From assembly GCA_013368375.1 (NCBI GenBank), contig JAACJP010000020.1:558001-622000 (forward strand): a DNA stretch of 64,000 nucleotides, read 5' to 3'. The first letter of the stretch is position 1. The number at the start of each line of letters is the position of its first letter. This DNA comes from Tricholomella constricta (lineage: Eukaryota > Basidiomycota > Agaricomycetes > Agaricales > Lyophyllaceae). This document shows, in pieces, positions 1 to 12,129 of the stretch. Both the position numbers and the translations under genes were made by a program. The notes beneath the pieces are model-generated. The model did not search any database. It was not told the origin of the DNA and was given only the letters and a program-made list of their open reading frames with translations.

Positions 1-21
1 ATGAGCTCACACTAATGTGAG

Positions 22-833
22 ACCCTGATCGATTCTGTGGTGTTCAAAACACTGATGGACAGTGCAGTTGGTGGTTATACGGATATTGCCACCAAGATTG
101 TCGAGGTGAGGATCCTGAGACCTTGCTGCATCCTTCATTTGACATTATTTTTAGGAGAAGATTCAAGCGGACATCTCAAATGAAATGCGCGACAATCCCA
201 CAAGCTGGAAGGCAGTGCGTGACAGAATCAAGGGTAGATTGACGGACTTTCGGTTCGCGATCAAGAAGGCGGTAAGTTATTGTTAATTTAACTACTCATC
301 ACTCCAAGGCATTGATATCTTTGTTACAGCTGTTCATGACGGTCTGGCAGCTGTTACCAAGGGATTCACCTGCCGACGCTCGGCTTGTCCGCCTTGACCC
401 CACCATCCTTATCAGCAATGCCACGGAAGCACTTCTGAAAACAGCCAAAGGAAAAGTCAAGAACACCGTTGAGCTTTGTGTTCGCGTGGCCTTCCTGGTC
501 TGTCCACAATTACATTCGTCATTGTAACCTTATAACTTATCAGTGATTTAGCGGAATGTTTTGTTTCTCAATCCTCGTTTGTCAGACTTCTGGAAACTTG
601 TCAATTCGGAGCTCGCAGATGCCCGGCAGAAGTATGATGACCCAAGACAACTCTCCAAGTTTGTACCTTAAGCATCATCATTTTCTTAAATCTTATTCGA
701 TCATCTCCACAGGCTCTTCATGGCGGTCTATGACAAAGACAAGGAGGAATTTGATGGCTCAGAGATTCCGAGTCACAAGCAAGCAACCCACCTGTGGTCA
801 CCACTAGTCATCTACATATACTCTCACAAATGA
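22..833 (+). CDS. Hypothetical protein, 3' part of an intron-rich gene
   Basis: I do not recognise this family. Five exons can be traced by eye: about 22-105, 155-271, 330-497, 552-658 and 713-833, joined by short introns with GT and AG ends, and the reading frame stays open to a TGA at 831. The first visible exon has no start codon and is preceded by an acceptor-like TAATGTGAG, so the gene begins left of the window. The product is a soluble, charged, helical-looking protein with a conserved-looking segment (VAFLRNVLFLNPRLSDFWK) that only appears after splicing. No signal peptide or membrane segment is seen. Its style recalls transposon-associated lineage-specific families of Agaricomycetes such as DUF6532, but that is a guess. 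Confidence 0.5.
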
Positions 834-1596
834 TTCACATATATCTGTCTAATTTCATACCTGTCCACATTCATTTGCATTCATAGCTTACTCGTTAAAT
901 CCAATGAATAATGTTGTCTCACATTTGTTTCCGGATAGTCCATTGAGCCCATCCGAGTGAATCTGAACTGGCAACTATTTTGCTAACTGCGAGAGATTTT
1001 ATTGCCCCTACTAAGATATTTCGTGCTGTGGTCAAAATCATATCCGAAAGTCAAGACCTCAAATTAGCCTCTCGATAACAAACCTTGAAGATGTCCTGGC
1101 TAAACAACTCTTAAATGATGTTGATTTCCACCATCCTGACGAGGTCTGATCGGACATCCCTGCCTCACAGATCAAATATTCATGATCTCATGTCATTTTT
1201 GCCTCCGATCAGGTTGGCTGTGTATCTGATGAACTGATCTCACATGTCCAGTCCTTGTATTTTTTATTTATTTTCTTATTATTTTTTTAAAGTGGTGCGT
1301 TATCTGACGGGGACAACTCACAAAGTCAGCCCCGTCTCGCTTTTGTATCGACGGAGGATTGCACTCCGTAAGGAAAATTGAAATCACTTTGGGGAAATGT
1401 TTGTTAAACACGAATGCGGTAACGCAGACAGCATGGGATTCGGCGGTAGAGTCCGTTTGGTAAGCACTGGTGACTCCTCTTACGATTCATTGTCGCCTGC
1501 AGTCCTTGATTGTTACAATTCTATTCTGTCAACCATGTACCGATTATTCGACTTGTCCATTTCCAAACTCATTTACCGAAAGCCGTCTCGTGAAAT
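834..1596. other. Intergenic stretch, no gene seen
   Basis: A/T-rich spacer with a T-rich tract near 1260-1290. No open frame longer than about 77 codons and no recognisable motif. The short frames on the plus strand at 1397-1652 overlap the end of the F-box gene and look like chance. Confidence 0.4.
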
Positions 1597-3354
1597 CTAC
1601 TTATTTTCTTCTTTCTTCATCATCAATTGAAAATACATACCATAACGGTTGAGCTTATTGACTCGCTTAACGTTCCTGAGAGACTTCCTTGATGACTCCG
1701 TTGTCGCGTCTACCATGCGCAACGTTCCATTGGGACGTCCTATTCGACGTGCCTTTAACATCGAAACGAAACGACTTGAATCGTCTGAATGGACATGACA
1801 TGACAATACCTCCATTCTGGGCAGGAGCGCACCCTTTTGGATGTCCCGCATGATTGTTTTAGTGATAGTGAGCTTCGGGATACAGAAGGATTCCACGTAT
1901 AGTATGGCTTGAAGAAACTCGGCAGTGATCATGTGAGGTCCATTAGAAGATCGGAAATCTAGGATGCAGCATTGGGATCTGGAGATCATAGCCTGGATTG
2001 GTTCTGAAAGGAGGCAGAGACGGGTGTCGATATGCAGCACTGTGAGAGCTGGTACGATAAGACATCCGAAAATGGCTTCGAATTCAACCTTGAGATGCAG
2101 GCGCCGTAATCGCGGCAGATGTGCGACACCCGGTGGTCCATGTGCACCATATGTAAGGCTGGCTGAGAATATCTCTAGATTGGGACAAGCCCATAGGATG
2201 GGGATTGCCCTGTGGTATAAGAGGCCAGTGGCCTGCAAGAGATTGAGGCTTAAGAGTCTGTCCCAGTGAATTTCAAAAGCAAGCAGTCGTTCGGGAATGT
2301 TACCGACCAAGCATAGGTTACGTAGATGTTGCAAATGAAGTAGCTGGGCATATGGTGGGCCAGGTCCGAGAGATTGAAGTCTGACTGTCAAATCCTCGAG
2401 GTTGTGACATTGCGCTAAGACTCTGGAGATGCTCCAAATGTAGTTTCCCATGAGACCAGATAAATCAAGGTAAGTTAAACCCTTCCAGTGTATCGGGATG
2501 GGGGCAGTGCCACCCAAGGTAAGCATCCGGAGATTTGCCGAGTCCAATATATCTTTGACCGACAACTGTACAGCGACTCTCCTGTTGGCGCTGACATCAT
2601 TCGAGCGTTCAAGCCAGATAGTCATAGAAACAAGCTGTGAGAAACATTCACGGGGAACATCAAGAAGAGCGTCAGCACAGGGCAGAAGACCTCCGTATAG
2701 GTGGAGCTCCAGCATACGTCGAATATGGGGAATGACAAGCTCTCGCAGTGCCCGAGTGGTGTCTTCGTAGGACCCGGAACCATGGAATTTTATGACCAGC
2801 AGACCCTTCGATGGAATTAGGTGCTTGAAAAAATCGATAACCTTGTCGGCACGCAGACCGTTGAGATTGATACTATGCTGGTGCCAGAAATATGTTTCCT
2901 TAATGGCAACTTGTCGCCACACGTAACAGACGCTTCGCAGAGCCCATGGCCAAGCAGAGGTAGTTGCTGGGAAAGTGACGGGAGGAACATCTTGCGCGCT
3001 CATCGAAAAGAGGAAGATTTCACGGAGAATTTCGAATGGGAGGAGCTTGTGAGTGGCGAGCGCCGCCCGCCACTTTTTGAGCCGGGCCCCGTCTTCCTTG
3101 CAGTTCGACTTCGAAGCTTTGAGTAGCAATTCTCTACCTCGCGCTCGTTCGCGAGGTCCGAGTACATTCAGGTTGACCAATGCGTCGTCATCTAACTTCT
3201 TGATGAGTTCGTCATCGACGTCGGATTTTTCCCCAGTGATCCTGGTCCTCAGGCTGCAAAATATCCAAAGGTGAAGACGCTAGACAATGCGCTCAGTATT
3301 CGGAAAGTCTCACCTCAGAAAATACGGACGCATTGTGGGCAAAGTGGTAAACAT
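1597..3354 (-). CDS. F-box domain protein, probable SCF substrate adaptor
   Basis: An N-terminal F-box-like segment is visible about 45 residues into the long exon: LPFEILREIFLFS, then a W-x-L-RSVCYVWRQVA pattern. This is the usual Agaricomycete form of the motif that binds Skp1. The rest of the roughly 530-residue protein is leucine-rich and irregular, as in fungal F-box proteins whose C-terminal repeats bind substrate; in this family the protein acts in SCF ubiquitin ligases. The 5' end needs an intron at 3254-3313, with donor GTGAGA and acceptor TTTTGCAG. That joins a small first exon starting at the ATG at 3354 in frame. A GTATGT donor overlapping the last codons leaves open a further short 3' exon. 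No close neighbour suggests a partner. Confidence 0.75.
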
Positions 3355-4071
3355 GAGAGTCAATAGCCAAGTAAATTTATAGCTGCGCCGAAAAGGCGAT
3401 GACAACCAAAACAAAGTAAAACTTTGCCACACTTTATGTGACGGTACAGTGTTGTCTGGTCCAGAAGACAACGAAATGTACAAGTCCGGGAAGTTGACAC
3501 CATCAAACAAAGGTCCGTCAATTTCTTATGTGCTAGACTAAGGAATTGGATGTTGTGCCGAAACAATACTACTATTGCTGGTACTTACTACATTGACTAA
3601 GAAAGTGAAAGAAAGTTCGCTGATAAATCGCACCTTGACAAGGAGCAAGCGCCAGCTTTGCGACGATGAGTCATAAGAATCCCAGACTAGGAAATCGACA
3701 GAACGACGAGGTGACGGGAGGCGCCTGAATTGACCAAATCCAAGGGCTGGAACTGCCGTAATTGTGCCGTTAACATCTACACAGCCCGACAGCGGCTGTG
3801 TACTTCAGACCGAGGCAAGCACTGACAGGTTTACGGTACTAATAAAGTAAAAAGCTTCCTCAGTAACATTTGCTGAAATCTGAACAAGCATCATCAAGTA
3901 TGTTTGTGTGACAAATAGGACGCCGAAGACATCGCCTTCAAAACAAAGACAGCGTTCAAATTACAGAGCAAGGAAACTACCAAAACAACATGCAACAGCA
4001 TAGCAAGATACAAATCGGTTCAATGGCAAGACAATTACCCGTCGCGCTCCGCGCAGCTCCACAACGCATCC
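3355..4071. other. Intergenic, no gene seen
   Basis: Spacer between the minus-strand F-box gene and the minus-strand kinase-like gene. It should hold the F-box promoter and the kinase 3' end. I see no convincing TATA box, RNA gene or repeat. Confidence 0.35.
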
Positions 4072-6446
4072 TCAAAACAATCCCGTACCAAAGAGCCTCT
4101 CTATTGAACGCTCTTCACGATGTCTCTCGCTCTCCCACGATTTGTAGCGTACATGATCATCGTCGAAGTAGTAAGACCTCCCGAAATCGATCAGCCGGAA
4201 ACTGGAGTGCTTATCACTGCGTTCAGCGGGGGGGACATCAAGCGGGCCTGGTTGGACGAGGATATTGCGGGCATATACCGAGCCATGAATCCAGCCTCCG
4301 AAATGGAATCGGTAAATAAAGGAGGTCACTTCATTCCTAAAAGAAGAATGGTAGAAGTTTTAGCGAAAAGCATAGAAGAAAGAGAGTATAAAGCGGGATA
4401 TTCACTTCTGATCGAGAGTAAGCTCGCGGGCATCAACCATCTCCCCGCAATCTTCGAGCAGAAGGATAGGGCTAAGGTATCCGATTGGCTGGAGTTCGCG
4501 CTTCGTCGTTTTACTGGCCACTTGTTCGCCTTCAACTCCCTCCGTCGCCTGGCCATCATCAACAACCTCATCTTCAGTTTCATCGTCATCGTCCGAGTCG
4601 CTATACCTGTCCCACTCATAGTAGCCATAGAACTGGGGCACCAACGCCCCGACCGGGACCGGATCATGCATGGGGGGCAGGATATTCAAACCGCTCCAGT
4701 TCTCAAACATGTGCTTCTTAAAGTCCTGATAATTCTCCGCCTCAGACGCCAGATGTGTATCGCCAGGGTTCGAAAGCTTCGCCACTACGCGTACCTTGAC
4801 CGTCGGCGGCACCTCCGGCGGGGGCTTGATGTGCTCGCAAGTGGGGTGCAATGGGTCCTGCCAGCCAACGGTGGTGCGGATGGGGCGCACGGGGCCCTCG
4901 AGCTCGAAGCAGTACGGGCGCGTGTCGGCGAGGCTGACCTGGCACCCATCGCCCTTGTCGTTCCCCGCCTCAAAGTCATGGGCGTCGACAACGTGGAAGG
5001 TGACGGGCGGACGGCCTTTCTGGATGACTGACAACGTCGCAGATTTCTCCTTCCACTGTGCTTCCATTCGCTCGCCGTGCTCGCCATCGACCTCCTTTAG
5101 AATGCGATGGATATCTACCTGGACGCACTCCTTGCAGATGACGGGGTCGGTGCTCGGCGGAGGGATGATCGCAGAGCGAGGGAGCTCCCACTCGGCTTGG
5201 TACACGACGGAGTGGTTGCCGACGCCGATTTGGTGCGCAGGGGAGATATACAGGTGTGCTTCCTCGAAGGGCTCGTGCTCAGTAGATTCGGACGCAACGG
5301 GACAGGGAGGTGGTTCGTGGACGACGAAGATCGGAGGTGGGATTGGGCCCGGAGTGGCAGTCGGGGGTATGAGATAGCCTTCGAACCCAGTCAATATACT
5401 TGGGGGACTAGTCATGGCGAGAAATCTATCGTCATTTGCAGGGTCCTTGTAATCGCCGGGTTTTCGCGCGGCTCTCGCGGCGGCTTCGGCTTGTAAACGG
5501 GCTTGAGTTGCATCTGACAAATTGAGATAGTACGTGTAGGTACGGTCGGGCCTGGAGGTCCATTCTGTATCAGCGGCCTTGTGTTTGGCGTAGCCGTAGC
5601 GATTGCTTGTCTTGACGGCAAGAAGGTTCCATGGATCGTGCACGATGACCTTCTTCGGAAGACGCTCTAGAGGGATAAGATCTGTCAAACGCTCGGTCGT
5701 GTAGCTGAACGGGACAAGAGGCCCAGGTGCTGGGTAATTCGAGCGCTTGAAGGTTGATCCAGTCGAAGCCTGAAATCAGACGTGAGTCGCGTTCACGAGT
5801 GGCTCAAGAAAAATCGCACTTTTTTGCCTTTGGAACTTGTGACTTCTGGCATGGCCCGCCCAACCTTCCCTTGCTTGATCTGCTGCTCCATTTTCTCGAT
5901 CGCTTCGCGCGGTGACCAGGGTTGAATAACCATCGGTTCATCCTCCGTCTCGGCCCACTCGATCTCATCCTTTGCATAATCGAGCTCCCCCGTCGCCTTC
6001 ATCCACCTCAACAATTTGCTCCCCGTCGACAGCGTCGAAAGATTGGCCAAATTCGGTATGCGGCGCACGCGGTAAAAGTCGAAAAGGGTGGCACCCCACA
6101 GCTGAATACCATTTGGTGTTTGCTTACCGTGGAAAGAATTCTCAGGGATGATGCTTTTTCCTGTCGGTGCGCGAGGCCAGTGGCGAAAGACCACCCGCCT
6201 TTGCTCTGTCTTCCCCCCTAGAATGATATCGATGAGCTCCTCGGCCGTGAGGGTTGACGTCGGTCGTTTGGGTGGCGAGGATTCTTCTTTGTCTCCACCG
6301 TACGCCCTCAATATAGCAATCAGATCGGCGGCCGTGAAATTACGCGGCTCTTCCTTGGGAAAGTTGAACATCGGGGGCGCGGACGTTGACTCAGAGAGCG
6401 ATTTGGTGTGGCTGACGGCAGCGATCAGTGAGTCTTCTGCATCCAT
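4072..6446 (-). CDS. Protein kinase-like domain protein (Agaricomycete-expanded family)
   Basis: Three exons (6446-5820, 5769-4406, 4336-4072) join in frame to 751 residues; both introns have GT/AG ends and phases that fit. The start is the ATG at 6446. The first 320 residues are low in known motifs. Then come a glycine-loop-like GVGNHSVVYQAEW, a VVAKLSN segment that could hold the ATP-binding lysine, an acidic insert (SDSDDDDETEDE), a catalytic-loop-like HGSVYARNILVQ and the metal-binding motif FRLIDFGRS. In the catalytic loop Ser stands where kinases have the proton-acceptor Asp, so it may be a pseudokinase or an unusual kinase; the substrate is unknown. The protein ends soon after the DFG segment, so the C-lobe is short. 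A decayed paralogue lies at 16.9-17.3 kb. Confidence 0.65.
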
Positions 6447-7639
6447 AGCGAACAAATGAAGTGGATGAAGTGCGATGGCTGGATTTAGGGCTCTGGGGCT
6501 GTTACTCGGGCTCAGACCAGTCAAGGAGCAGCGAAGAGACGTGCACTAGTGCAGCGCCACGCAACAGCGTCAAACTGGATGGGTGTGGATGTCGAACCAA
6601 TGATAGCGTAGCTCGTTTATGTTCGCGCTGCAGTAAAGATGGGGGTACGAGCAAGCGGGGCAACGGTGGGCTTTATAGCGCAGCCCAAAAATCGGATCGA
6701 AACGAGGCAAAGAATCTATTGTTTACGCGTCCTGTTCACGTGTGCGGAATGAGTGTAAAATGTTTTCCAAGAAACCGCTGAAAATCTGATCAACGCTCAC
6801 TCTTCACGCGCAGCCTTTCACAGAACGCACCAGGAAGCCCGCGTACGCGTCTCAAGCGTCCAAAATTTAATAACAATCACTTTTGCAGACAACTTGGCCG
6901 TGTAGACTGAGCGTCGAAGCCAACGCACACTGCGCAAAAGATTGAACGATGATTTGAAAGTGACCTTTTCAGCGAGTTCCTAGGGCCAAGTTGTCCATTC
7001 GACAAATTACACTCGCCTGATCGAAATGTGTTTGATTCCGATATCGTTCACATATTCAGGATAAGGATGGACGCTGTTCAGAAATGGGGACACGCGTTGG
7101 ACTTCAGTCGATGTCTATGATAAATTTATCTAAACCCTAAAGCCAGGTTTACGGTCCGACCCGAGAGGTCACTGCGTTCTCACCTCCTCCCGGCTCAGAT
7201 TGATGATCTTGCTATCTCTTCCTTATCACTGGCATCCTTGCCACCAAAGTCATTCTTGGCCTGAGCCCTGCGCCGTCGTGACTGAACCTGCATGCATATG
7301 GATGCCGCTTGTGCTCTGCCTGCGCCCTGAATCCTGAGTAATCCCGGGGCTTTTTGAATTTCTAACATATACGGAGTCATCACTCGGCGCCGAAATTGCT
7401 TCATCCTGTAGTATTTCTGAGCCTCTCACTCTTGCTTCTCACAACTTGAGCACCTACAATTGAGTGTCTGACCCAGCTCCTTGCACTTTCGTACCACCTC
7501 GGCCCTAATCCATCTCAGCTGCAGCTGCTGCTTTCCCCTTCCTGCCTCTCTTGATCCTGCCCTTGCTCGCTAGCGGCACGCACCAGGCTCCCTAATCCAT
7601 ACCTCCCTCGCGCTCGCCTCAACGCGCAGCTATTCATCG
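6447..7639. other. Intergenic region upstream of the kinase-like gene
   Basis: Holds the promoter of the minus-strand kinase-like gene and then about 1 kb with no gene I can support. From about 7400 it turns C/T-rich. No recognisable repeat until the segmental duplication begins near 7640. Confidence 0.35.
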
Positions 7640-8434
7640 CCCTCTGCCTTGCCCTCACCGCCCCTGTCTGCAACTGACACCGCGACCCTGTAGTGCCTCA
7701 ACCACCCTCGCACAGGTCAAATACTCGTACATGCTGTACACACGCCTCTCAGAGGCTGTGCGCGCATGTGTGCCTCGTCAGTTGATCGAGCGCATGCTGC
7801 TCAGCGGTCTACTCATCGCGCATGATCAAGGTCTAAGATCTACGGAGTTCAGAACCAACGGCGTGGACATCAGTGGCCGAGGCAGAGTAAAACCCGCGTG
7901 CGTCCCCCTCGCCCTTCACCACATCGCTGACAAGGACTGCTAGGGCGTGTAGAAGGCGCGGCGGCGTTACGAACACACAATGCGGGTAGGGTGCGCCAAG
8001 GTCTTTATTTCTGCTGGGGTGGAAGGGAAGTGGATATGGGTGCAGAGGAGTTGTGTCAGTGTTCGTTTTGTCCTTGGGTAGCATATGTGGTTTACTGTAT
8101 GTACAATATCTCTGGTCAAGGGCGACAGCCGCGCACAGGAAGAAATCAACAGATGGGCACCCAACCGGGTATACGAGGGCGGGGACACTGATCCAAGGCG
8201 GAGATGAGGAGCGTGTGGGCCGCGAACTTGGGTTTCGACCGGTGCCAGAATGTATTTTACAACAGAAGTTATACGATAACAAATTGACACGCTTGTAAGG
8301 AATGGTCGGATTTGGCATGGACACAGGCCCTAGGCAATTGGCGCGGCGCATCGTACTCGCCGAGTTAATCCAGCAGGCAACGCCACAAACCATTGTGATA
8401 GGAATATTAGGGAGAGTGAACATTCCCAAAACTA

Positions 8435-9755
8435 TCAATATATAGTCGTTTTCGTACTTCCCCCGCAGTAACGAACTGACATTCGTACATGAGGAGGACA
8501 GTTCCTACGCCATACACGACGTTTGAGGACCCTCTTGGGAATACGGCTGAGATGGTACAAGGCGCCTTGCAACGGAAGCCGATCCTGTGGTTCCTTGCGT
8601 ATCATTGCAGTCGCAATTTTGAGTAATGGTTCCATGCCTTCGTATTTCTAATCTTCTTGTCAAAAAGGAGGGGGCGCTTGACGAGGAACGTCAATCTTAC
8701 CTGTATCATCTCGATCATCACTCTTCCAAGCTGATATATGTCAACTTGGAATGGGTCGTGCGGTTCCTCCAGTTTGTGTTCAGGTACGCTCCTATCTTGA
8801 CCGCAGGCTCCGCTTGCTTCTATCTTTACGTGGGGAGGGAACATATCAGAGAGCCCGAAGTCGATAAAGTAGTACTTTATTGGCCCAACCGAGGACCGGT
8901 CATGCCATTCAAGCCCCCGTGTCACACCGTCATGAGTGCGGGGCGTCATGAAATGCACACCTCGAGGAACAACCTTAGACCCATCCATCATGAGATTCAG
9001 GAAACAAGCGTCTCTGAATGTCCGTCTATCAGTGAGCGCGCAGATACATATTGTAACTCACTTGTGTGCAATCCTGTGTTCATGAAGAAAATCGAGTCCC
9101 TGATATGGCAATGTTTCGTCTTTAGTTACAGGGCTAAGCTCTGAGCGTAGGTGAAGAGCACCACGTACCTCAAAATATTGATGCAAAGCATCTACGAATT
9201 CGCCGAGTCGTCGAAACGGCAGCTGGTCAAATAGAAGGAGCTGCCGCATGACAAGAAGCGCATGTTCGTCGTCGTCTGGAAGGAGAAGTATGTCGAGAAT
9301 TGGTACTGTGTGGTTCCTAGGATCGCGCTGCATGTCAGGCGAGGAAAGGTATTGAGCTATAGGGAGTTCGTCTCTCCAAGTTTCGATACGCTTCAGCACA
9401 ACCCTAGCCCCATCCGAGATTCGGATGCCATCTAGCAAGTTCCTTCCTCTCTAAGCACCTGTCAGCCTTGAACGTGTGTGTCACCATGGACGCCATGACA
9501 TACTATAAGCGTCAGCGCCTCTTCGAACTGGTACACATCGAAATTAATACTGTTGCCTTGAGACCAGGGTGCCGTCCAGTCAGAGTGATACCGCGGACGC
9601 AAACGGTAGCCGCGGTGAAGAAGGAAGGGTTGGAGGTTGACCCAGAAGTGTTCACCCCCAACGTGGTTGCCGATAAAGTGTTCAAGGTTCGTATAAGGGT
9701 TCACCTGTAAGGCATCCTGAAACACTGCCCTCAACTCGTCTTTGGAGAATGGCAT
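8435..9755 (-). CDS. Protein kinase domain protein, tandem copy 1
   Basis: Starts at the ATG at 9755. Exons 9755-9504, 9450-9169, 9099-9062, 9013-8701 and 8647-8435 join to about 365 residues. The intron at 9168-9100 is in frame and open, so a naive model reads through it; removing it gives the expected FEGLDFLHEHRIAHKD. Motifs: VVLKRI (candidate ATP-binding Lys), the catalytic loop HKDACFLN with Asp and Asn in the canonical positions, FIDFGLSD for metal binding, then VDIYQLGRVMIEMI matching the helix-F region. It should therefore be an active Ser/Thr-type kinase by motif; substrate unknown. The acceptor of intron 1 is TTAG here and TCAG in copy 2, and both keep the frame. Confidence 0.8.
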
Positions 9756-10505
9756 TCAGGCGATGAGCGGCGGAGGACAGAGATTATCTGCCTTGATACC
9801 TCACTACGAGTCGGCAACGTTTTCAACAATCCACGTTCTCACGGCTGTCGGCCTCAAGGCAACCTCCGATCCACGACCAGATTCACAAAATACTCTTTTA
9901 TTCGTTTAACTAACTCCGTCCGACGAACGATGCCATGCTTGACGCCATCTGCCTTCAAGTTGCCCTTATCGCCCCTGTTCGCAACTGACACCGACCCTGT
10001 AGTGCCGCAGCCACCCTCGCATAGGCCAGATACTCGTACATGCTGTGCGCGCATGTGTACATCGTCAGTTGATCAAGCGCATGCTGCTCAGCAGTCTATT
10101 CATCTCGCACGATCAAGGTTTAAGGTCTACGGAGTCCAGAACCAACGGCGTGGACATCAGTGGCCGAGGCAGAGTAATTAAACGCACCTTCCCCAACCCG
10201 CGTGCGTCCTCCCCTCGCGCTTCACCACATCGCTGACAAGAACTGCTAGGGCGTGCAGAAAGCGCGGGCCCGGGGGCGTTGCGAACACACAATGCGGGCA
10301 GGGTGCGCCCAGGTCCTTATTTCTTCTGGGGTGGGAGAGAAGCGGAAATGGGCACAGAGGAGTTGTGTCAGTGTTCGTTTCGTTTTTGGGTAGCATATGT
10401 AGTTTGCCGCATGTACAATATTCAACAGGTGGGCACCGAACCGGGTATATGAGGGCGGGGACACTGGTCCAAGGCGTATCGAGAACTTGCACATTCCCAA
10501 AACTA

Positions 10506-11824
10506 TCAATATATAGTCGTCTTCGTACTTCCCCCGCAGTAACGAACTGACATTCGCACATGAGGAGGACAGTTCCTACGCCATACACGACGTTTGAGGA
10601 CCCTCTTGGGAATACGGCTGAGATGGTACAATGCGCCTTGCAACGAAAGCCGATCCTGCGGTTCCTTGCGTATCATTGCAGTCGCAATTTTGAGTAATGG
10701 TTCCATGCCTTCGTACTTCTAATCTTCTTGTCAGAAAGGAGGGGGCGCTTGACGAGGAACGTCAATCTCACCTGTATCATCTCGATCATCACTCTTCCAA
10801 GCTGATATATGTCAACTTGGAATGGGTCGTGCGGTTCCTCCAGTTTGTGTTCAGGTACACTCCTATCTTGACCGTAGGCTCCGCTTGCTTCTACCTTTAC
10901 GTGGGGAGGGAACATATCAGAGAGCCCAAAGTCAATAAAGTAGTACTTTATTGGCCCGACCGAGGACCGATCATGCCATTCAAGCCCCCGTGTCACACCG
11001 TCATGAGTGCGGGGCTTCATGAAATGCACGCCTCGAGGAACAATCTTAGACCCATCCATCATAAGATTCAGGAAACAAGCGTCTCTGGATGTCCGTCTAT
11101 CAGTGAGCGCGCAAATACGCATTTGACTCACTTGTGTGCAATCCTGTGTTCATGAAGAAACTCAAGTCCCTGATATGGCAATGTTTCGTCTTTAACTACA
11201 GGGCTGAGCTCTGAGCGTACGTGAAGAGCACCACATACCTCAAAATATTGACGCAAAGCATCTACGAATTCGCCGAGTCGTCGAAACGGCAGCTGATCAA
11301 ATAGAAGGAGCTGCGGCATGACAAGAAGTGCATGTTCATCGTCGTCTGGAAGGAGAAGTATGTCGAGAATTGGCACTGTGTGGTTCCTGGGATCGCGCTG
11401 CATGTCAGGCGAGGAAAGGTATTGAGCTATAGGGAGTTCGTCTCTCCAAGTCTCGATACGCTTCAGCACAACCTTAGCCCCATCCGAGATTCGAATGGCA
11501 TCTAGCAAGTTAATGCCTCTCTGAGTACCTGTCAGCCTTGCACGTGTCACTATGAACACTATAATAACATACCACAAGCGTCAGCGCCTCTTCGAATTGG
11601 TACAATCTGAAGATGATACTGTCTCCTTTAGACCAGGGTGCTATCCAGTCAGAGTGATACCGCGGGCGCAAACGGTAGCCGCGGTGAAGAAGGAAGGGTT
11701 GGAGGTTGACCCAGAAGTGTTCACCCCCAACGTGGTTGCCGATAAAATGTTCAAGGTCCATATAACGGTTCACCTGTAAGGCATCCTGAAATACAGCCCT
11801 CAACTCGTCTTTGGAGAATGGCAT
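10506..11824 (-). CDS. Protein kinase domain protein, tandem copy 2
   Basis: Paralogue of the gene about 2.07 kb to its left, same strand and same five-exon structure, starting at the ATG at 11824. Catalytic motifs (HKDACFLN and FIDFGLSD) are intact, as is the open in-frame intron in the middle of the domain. Differences from copy 1 are scattered substitutions (for example GGIRISDGARV versus DAIRISDGAKV, and RQLLLF versus PQLLLF), with no stop or frameshift seen. Both copies probably encode working proteins, though either could be losing its role. The right flank has diverged beyond about 11950. Confidence 0.8.
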
Positions 11825-12129
11825 CGAGGTGATGAGCGGCGAAGGACAGAGATTGTCTGCGCTGATACTACCGTGACTTCACCACGAGCCGGCAACGTTT
11901 TCAACAATCCACATTCTCACGGCTGTCGGCCTCAAGGCAACCTCAAGACCTCAACGATCCAATATATACCAGAATCACAAACTCCCATTCTTGTTTGAGT
12001 AACTCCGTCCATCACACATGCCCTGCATGCGGTACGGTGACATGAAGCACGCATTTTCAAGGTGTACCAGTCGAACACCTATAAATCTGTCCTGGCCTAC
12101 TCTTCGGTTACAAGCCAGCTCCATCCAAG

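Larger units (their letters stand above)
7640..11950. repeat. Tandem segmental duplication, two copies of a kinase gene with flanks
   Basis: Copy 1 runs from about 7640 to 9880 and copy 2 from about 9930 to 11950. Both contain, in order, the same flank (for example GGCGTGGACATCAGTGGCCG at about 7860 and 10150), the same stretch up to ACTATCAATATATAG, a complete kinase gene, and the same distal flank (GGCAACGTTTTCAACAATCC). The spacing between copies is about 2.29 kb on the left flank and 2.07 kb across the gene, because copy 2 lacks roughly 220 bp present in copy 1 around 8130-8420. Coding parts are nearly identical and differences are mostly single bases, so the event is fairly recent. Confidence 0.9.

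Noticed and set aside
4120..5031. Plus-strand frame of 303 codons
   Set aside because: Antisense to the kinase-like gene, whose motifs and splice sites are convincing.
7128..7142. CTAAACCCTAAAG, telomere-like
   Set aside because: Only two units and not repeated; no subtelomeric context.
7833..8438. Minus-strand frame of 201 codons in the duplication flank
   Set aside because: Copy 2 lacks part of it and the frame is not conserved between copies.
9440..9460. TAG in copy 1 where copy 2 has CAG, first read as a nonsense mutation
   Set aside because: The trinucleotide is the splice acceptor; TTAG and TCAG both work and the exon starts after it.
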